This document shows, one piece after another, positions 60,142-64,000 of a stretch of DNA of 64,000 nt. The DNA is from Bacteroidota bacterium (GTDB lineage: Bacteria > Bacteroidota > Bacteroidia > UKL13-3): contig JAIXSO010000021.1 of assembly GCA_027484685.1 (NCBI GenBank), positions 1 to 64,000 on the forward strand. Reading direction: 5' to 3'. The position numbers and the translations under genes were made by a program. Numbering within the stretch: position 1 is the first letter of the stretch; every line of letters begins with the position of its first letter. Below the pieces are notes generated by a model. That model searched no databases, was not told the DNA's origin, and saw nothing but the letters and a program-made list of their open reading frames with translations.

Positions 60142-60546
60142 ATGAGTAGAAATATTCTTACATTTATTTTATTCTTCGGAATAAGCACAATTGTTTTTTC
60201 GTTAGATACGCTAATAAACAACACTAATCATTTGCCTATAAGCAGTATTGCATTCTTTCGTTCGGACACAGTTTTTTATGCAGATAATAAAATTAATTAT
60301 ATAATTTTATATTATAAACCTGTGAGTATAAATGAAAATAGACTGAAGTCGAGTTTTGAATTGCAAAAATAAGTGTTTCAATATGATAAATGTGGGAATA
60401 TTAGAAATATTACAAAAATAAGCAGATATATAGGACAAATTACCTCATGTAATGACTATTATTTTAAGCATCCTTATCTAGTAAAAGACAGTTTTATTTC
60501 AAATATAGAATGCATAGAACCATGGTCAAAACCTATAATATATTAA
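60142..60546 (+). pseudogene. Small exported protein broken by an in-frame TAA
   Basis: The frame from ATG 60142 gives a signal peptide, MSRNILTFILFFGISTIVFS, and ends at TAA 60370-60372 after SSFELQK. The same frame stays open beyond that stop for 58 more residues (VFQYDKCGNIRNITKISRYI... to KPIIY) up to TAA at 60544. A single base change, for example from GAA, would restore a 134-residue protein. It lies between two copies of a dispersed repeat. The short product may still be made, but the gene looks recently inactivated. The family is not recognised. Confidence 0.65.
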
Positions 60547-60597
60547 AGTTTACGTTTGTTAACGCGACTTTTGCTTCTTGTGAGGTGAGGTGCTACC

Positions 60598-60763
60598 ATC
60601 TTTAAATTTAGTGAAGCGCTCTATGGATTTGTAATGAAATGTAGTGTCAGATAGCTATCGAACTCTGACATGGGCTAATTCGAACGAGTTACAAACTCTT
60701 TTTCATTTATTAATTCGTAGTCAGCAACGCTAATGCCTTGCTAATAAGACTACGAACAGTGGG
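60598..60763. repeat. Dispersed GAAGCGCTCTATG element, copy 2
   Basis: Repeats the segments at 59947-60047: GTGAAGCGCTCTATGGATTT, GTAATGAAATGTAGTGTCAG, GATAGCTATCG and, after a longer gap, TGCCTTGCTAATAAGACTAC. The end runs without a break into copy 2 of the 250-bp repeat. Confidence 0.65.
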
Positions 60764-61012
60764 GGCGTTCGAGCGGGCTATTCGTTCCAATCTTTTTTAC
60801 CCAACCCAAAGCCTAACACAAAAAAAGGATTTCCACTGCTATCCCTAACGCGAATGGGAGGGGAGTTAAAATTTGGAAGTTAAAGGAGGTTTTTTCCCGA
60901 TTGTCGGAATTTTCACAAACTATTTTAGTAATCTAATTGAAAGCAATAATTTAAAACAAAAAAACAAGTCATGCTGCAAGCATCTCCTTGGCTTTAACTG
61001 ATTGTTTTTCAT
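60763..61012. repeat. Dispersed 250-bp intergenic repeat, copy 2
   Basis: Matches 52389-52636 from GGGCGTTCGAGCGGGCTATT to CTTGGCTTTAACTGATTG with about 88 percent identity by eye, in the same direction. It includes the nested hairpin ATGCT-GCA-AGCAT. Together with 60598-60763 it fills most of the 500-base gap after the broken gene. Confidence 0.75.
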
Positions 61013-61046
61013 TAGCGATAACAATAGTCCTCGGATAGTGTCACAT

Positions 61047-61931
61047 TTAGTCTATTCCTAACCTTTCATGCATAGCTTGCAACCCTTTTCCAAATTCAAT
61101 TTTTTCTCGTGCAGCATTCTGCTTCTCTTCAGGCAAACACTGAATGCAGGTTGCATATTGAATACCTTTATAATTTTCTTTGCATTTTGGACATAGTTCC
61201 ATGTTTTTTATATCAAAGTTAAATGCACATTTTTTACAAGCAGTTATTGTGTCCTCAAAGGAAAGATATTTAATGTTATCATTTAAATAAAGCAAAAACG
61301 ACTCTTTAGTAATCGTTTCAACGTTTTTATGCTTTACCTGTTCTCTCTGCAGCCAATACCTAATATTTGATAAGTTATTTTTATTTCTCCATTTATCATT
61401 TGATACAAAGCATTTATCTCGAACTTCTGTTGCTTCTTCATTTTCATAAAAAGTTGAAATAAGCTCATCAACGGATTTGTAAACTGGGTTATCAAATTCG
61501 TGCCGACATGCTGTGCAAAGATATTGAGGGACTTTTCTCATTCTTTTGTTAGGGTTTCTACTCTTACAATTGGGACACAAAGGAATGGGGTTATAATCAT
61601 AATTTTTTAGAATGTGATTACTAAACTCACTTCTATCAATGTCAGGATTAGTTTGGATATAATCTTTAGTGTATGCGCTAGTTATGTCTTTTGAATATTC
61701 GAAGAGTTTTCTAGGGTGAGAAAAATGCTGAAGTGTTAACATATCTTTGCTGCTACATATTTCACATTTGTCTTTAATGAATTTAGCCCTTCTTTCTTTC
61801 CAGTCTTTTGTATGCCAAGATCGTTGCCCTTCTTCAAAACTATTCCAATATGCTGCTTTAGCTAATTCTAATTCAATTTCGCCATTTGCCAATTTATCCC
61901 TTAGCTGTATAAGTTCGTTATATGTCAACAT
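61047..61931 (-). CDS. Multi-zinc-ribbon protein with an HNH-like N-terminus
   Basis: This 294-residue protein has at least five Cys pairs. KCEICSSKD plus LTLQHFSHPRK (about 55-80) looks like a degenerate HNH nuclease start. LCPNCKSRNP and YLCTACRHEF (about 120-150), then CKKCAFNFD, LCPKCKENYK and CIQCLPEEK follow, as zinc ribbons. A central helical stretch (about 180-230) separates them. It reads as a nucleic-acid-binding protein; without a clear HNH triad I do not assign nuclease activity. It follows the restriction-modification operon on the same strand but is separated from it by a hairpin and may be independent. Confidence 0.6.
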   Translation of the reverse strand: MLTYNELIQLRDKLANGEIELELAKAAYWNSFEEGQRSWHTKDWKERRAKFIKDKCEICSSKDMLTLQHFSHPRKLFEYSKDITSAYTKDYIQTNPDIDRSEFSNHILKNYDYNPIPLCPNCKSRNPNKRMRKVPQYLCTACRHEFDNPVYKSVDELISTFYENEEATEVRDKCFVSNDKWRNKNNLSNIRYWLQREQVKHKNVETITKESFLLYLNDNIKYLSFEDTITACKKCAFNFDIKNMELCPKCKENYKGIQYATCIQCLPEEKQNAAREKIEFGKGLQAMHERLGID

Positions 61932-61980
61932 ATCAATTTAAGTTTTATTTGTTTTTACCTAGAATGTTTTTTTTATCTTA

Positions 61981-62017
61981 GTTTTCACCGACCAGTTTAG
62001 TTAAGGTTGGTGAAAAC
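61981..62017 (-). terminator. Hairpin downstream of the restriction-modification operon
   Basis: GTTTTCACCGACC (61981-61993) and GGTTGGTGAAAAC (62005-62017) form a 13-bp stem with one G-U pair. No strong U-run follows, so it is either a terminator or a dispersed hairpin; part of it resembles 52645-52665. Confidence 0.5.
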
Positions 62018-62087
62018 ATAAACCTCGGGTAAATGAACTCTGAAAGTAAACCCTAATTTAGTCAATAAAAATTTTGGCTTATTATTC

Positions 62088-62702
62088 TTATTCCATACTA
62101 AACTCTAAAAACAAATGGTAGATATGAATTACCTCTTTATTTTCACGATTATGTGAGGTAATAAAAGAAGTTTCGGAAGTATTAACTTTTGAACGAACAA
62201 ATTCACTTTCACAATAATTTACTTGCTTACATTTCTCCAATAAAGACGAACAAATGCTTTTAATATTGCCACCAACAACAAATCCCATCATTCCTGAATA
62301 GGTTTCATTCTCGGAGTATTCTTTATTGATAAAACGATATAATCCTTCATCAATGTATTGAGAACTAACATTTTTTAACCTCTTACATTCCATTACAAAT
62401 TCAAACCCGGAAATGGCAAAAGATAAATCTGTTCTACCTTGTTCATTATTATTCTTAAAGACCCATCTTTCTTTATTGACAAAAACAATATTACTTTGGA
62501 TTAAACCTTTCAGCAAGTTGCTTTCAAAGTAGAAATCTCTTATGAATCGATCTCGAATTTCATTCTCAGAGCCTTGCACTTTATCGATTCTTAGATATGA
62601 ATCGTAAATTGATTTAATGAAAAGGTTTTCGATCAAATCGAGTTTTGATTGATACCTTAAAAGTCCTAATCCAAACTGTACAAATTGATTTTTCTTACTC
62701 AT
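62088..62702 (-). CDS. Probable PD-(D/E)XK restriction endonuclease
   Basis: The ATG at 62702 (MSKKNQFVQFGLGLLRYQSK) is chosen because it overlaps the methylase stop by eight bases (ATGAGTAA); the longer frame from 62750 is less likely. The 204-residue protein contains the stretch GRTDLSFAISGFEFVMECKR. Asp-x(n)-Glu-x-Lys there fits the PD-(D/E)XK nuclease core, with a hydrophobic strand before the E-x-K. Position right after a DNA methylase supports restriction endonuclease. The recognition site is not readable from sequence. Confidence 0.7.
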   Translation of the reverse strand: MSKKNQFVQFGLGLLRYQSKLDLIENLFIKSIYDSYLRIDKVQGSENEIRDRFIRDFYFESNLLKGLIQSNIVFVNKERWVFKNNNEQGRTDLSFAISGFEFVMECKRLKNVSSQYIDEGLYRFINKEYSENETYSGMMGFVVGGNIKSICSSLLEKCKQVNYCESEFVRSKVNTSETSFITSHNRENKEVIHIYHLFLEFSME

Positions 62703-64000
62703 TTGTATCAGGTAGGTTTGAGAGTAATAAATCAATTTCTTCTTTAGCATCTTTATATGCTTGGCGTTTGGTCCAGTCTTTAAACTGGTTACTTTTTATA
62801 AGATAAAAATGAGTTGGTTCATATAATTTTATTTTTTCTTCCTTCAATAGTTTTTCTGTCTCACTAATCTGTTTGGTTTTTACAAATTGCAATACTTGCA
62901 TAGTATTATCCTGCTCAATCTCTTTCTCTGAATTCTCTTCAACTATTGAAATTTTTATTATTGCTCCAATATTAGGCGATATACTATAAGAAGCATTTAG
63001 CTTATGATTGGAAGATAAAATGAGCTCAAACATATCTTTGAAGGCTTCAAAATAAACCTGTATATCTCTTGGCTGAACAAATTTTAATTTTTCGTTTGCT
63101 CTTTCAACTTTTATCTGGTAGAACTCGTTGATGATTTCTTTTTCATAATCGGTTAAGTAGTAAGCGTTAAATAAAACCTCATTTAATTCCTGTTCCAATT
63201 CTTTTGAACTGTCTTTATTTTCAAGTGTAGAAACAATTTTTTTTATTTTTTCTAGCAGTTCACTATTAATTTCCTTGAAAGGTAATTTTTGTGTATCAAC
63301 ATTACGAATTGATTCCCTTTTTCCATCGCCTACTCCCCATTGTGAGGAAATTTGAAATAGAAAATAACTAAATAATTTAGAATTCAACAAGCCTAAATAT
63401 GCTTTTTCCATTTGGATTTCTTCTCTTTCTGCTTTTTTAAGTTTGATGGAGATAATGTTGTCTTTATGAAGTATCTCATTTTCTAATAAAATACCTTTTA
63501 TTAGAAAATTATCTTTCTTTAATGGACGAACAGGAAATATCAATCTATTTCCTTGAAATACACTAAATTCAGTTCTCCTTCGAACTTTCTGATTCCAATT
63601 GAATAGAGATAATGTTTTGGTTATTAATCTATAGCGAATAAAATCATTTGGTTCAATTAATTCTATAAAATGGGGATTCTCATAAATTTCTTCAATTTTA
63701 CTTGGTTGAAAGCCGACCCTAGAGTCAACAGTAAGATTTTTTTGATTAGAAAGCTTATTTACCAATTGAAATGTTTCTGTATCCCCCTTAACTAATACTC
63801 TCCAAAGTAAATCATCCTTTAAAAACTCAGATTTATCAACAAAAAACGATTCATTGCTTGTATATTGAATAATTTCAAAATGTTCAGCAAGTGTTGTCAG
63901 CTTTGGAGCAATGTAATTGATTTTGTAATCTGAGTTATCTGCATTCGGTTTAAAAATAACAATAGCACAAGGTTCACTTGCTCCTATTTCAATATTTACT
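62695..64000 (-). CDS. N6-adenine DNA methyltransferase, C-terminal part (Eco57I/TaqI-like)
   Basis: The frame is open from 62697 to the right edge, so the gene starts outside the window; 434 codons are seen. The segment nearest the edge reads EPCAIVIFKPNADNSD, then YIAPKLTTLAEHFEI, then LLWRVLVKGDTETFQLV. This matches the region following the catalytic NPPY motif of Eco57I-type N6 methylases. AYLGLLNSKLFSYFLFQISS and NVDTQKLPFKEIN are the TaqI-like C-terminal target-recognition signature. The catalytic part is not in the window. The next gene overlaps its stop by eight bases and is probably its restriction partner. Confidence 0.8.
   Translation of the reverse strand, partial: VNIEIGASEPCAIVIFKPNADNSDYKINYIAPKLTTLAEHFEIIQYTSNESFFVDKSEFLKDDLLWRVLVKGDTETFQLVNKLSNQKNLTVDSRVGFQPSKIEEIYENPHFIELIEPNDFIRYRLITKTLSLFNWNQKVRRRTEFSVFQGNRLIFPVRPLKKDNFLIKGILLENEILHKDNIISIKLKKAEREEIQMEKAYLGLLNSKLFSYFLFQISSQWGVGDGKRESIRNVDTQKLPFKEINSELLEKIKKIVSTLENKDSSKELEQELNEVLFNAYYLTDYEKEIINEFYQIKVERANEKLKFVQPRDIQVYFEAFKDMFELILSSNHKLNASYSISPNIGAIIKISIVEENSEKEIEQDNTMQVLQFVKTKQISETEKLLKEEKIKLYEPTHFYLIKSNQFKDWTKRQAYKDAKEEIDLLLSNLPDTNE

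Noticed and set aside
1273-60372. Recoding of TAA as a sense codon, from two genes with an in-frame TAA
   Set aside because: TAA ends most intact genes in the window, so the two cases are better read as nonsense mutations.

Overview
The window comes from a low-GC member of the Bacteroidota. The evidence is type IX secretion (T9SS) C-terminal sorting domains, a TonB receptor with a carboxypeptidase-like N-terminal domain, many short Bacteroidota lipoproteins, -7 boxes of the TAnnTTTG type, and a 29-residue ribosomal-type protein typical of the phylum. There are no rRNA or tRNA genes, no CRISPR array and no insertion sequence. I cannot name the genus.

Layout. 0-2 kb: the 5' end of a probable polysaccharide flippase, orphan hypotheticals and a toxin-antitoxin pair whose ParE/RelE-like toxin has an in-frame stop. 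2.2-15.7 kb: mostly core genes (HtrA protease, DUF1573 protein, omega-amidase with aminotransferase, rhomboid protease, DUF1223 protein, universal stress protein, mnmA, SPFH protein). 15.5-19.5 kb: a defence island of two reverse transcriptases resembling DRT type 3, with a structured non-coding RNA candidate directly downstream that carries an exposed CACACAC. It abuts a truncated paralogue that may mark the insertion boundary. 19.6-33.2 kb: DNA and RNA housekeeping (UvrD-like helicase-nuclease, RNase G, a bS22/mS38-like small protein, TPR protein, HU, mutY, ssb, queA, pyrG). 33.3-37.7 kb: a histidine-rich outer-membrane uptake operon, probably for zinc or another transition metal. 37.8-52 kb: a YoeB-type toxin-antitoxin pair between two nearly identical terminators, a catalytically degenerate Fic-like regulator, cca, tandem secreted paralogues, an RsmB/NOP-type methyltransferase, hpt, a glycosyltransferase and an ABC-F ATPase. 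52-64 kb: accessory DNA with a 250-bp dispersed repeat in two copies, a Panacea-like/DUF488 operon, a 1701-residue T9SS beta-propeller protein, a broken gene, a zinc-ribbon protein and the 3' part of a restriction-modification operon that runs off the right edge.

The most interesting system is the two-RT module at 15.7-19.5 kb. The proteins alone point to DRT type 3. The downstream RNA element, with a closing stem, a 9-bp hairpin, a CACACAC segment and a 4-bp hairpin, fits a template RNA for the first RT. The antiviral content of the window is therefore a DRT3-like system, a probable type II restriction-modification system, a possible Panacea/DUF488 system and two toxin-antitoxin loci, one of them dead.
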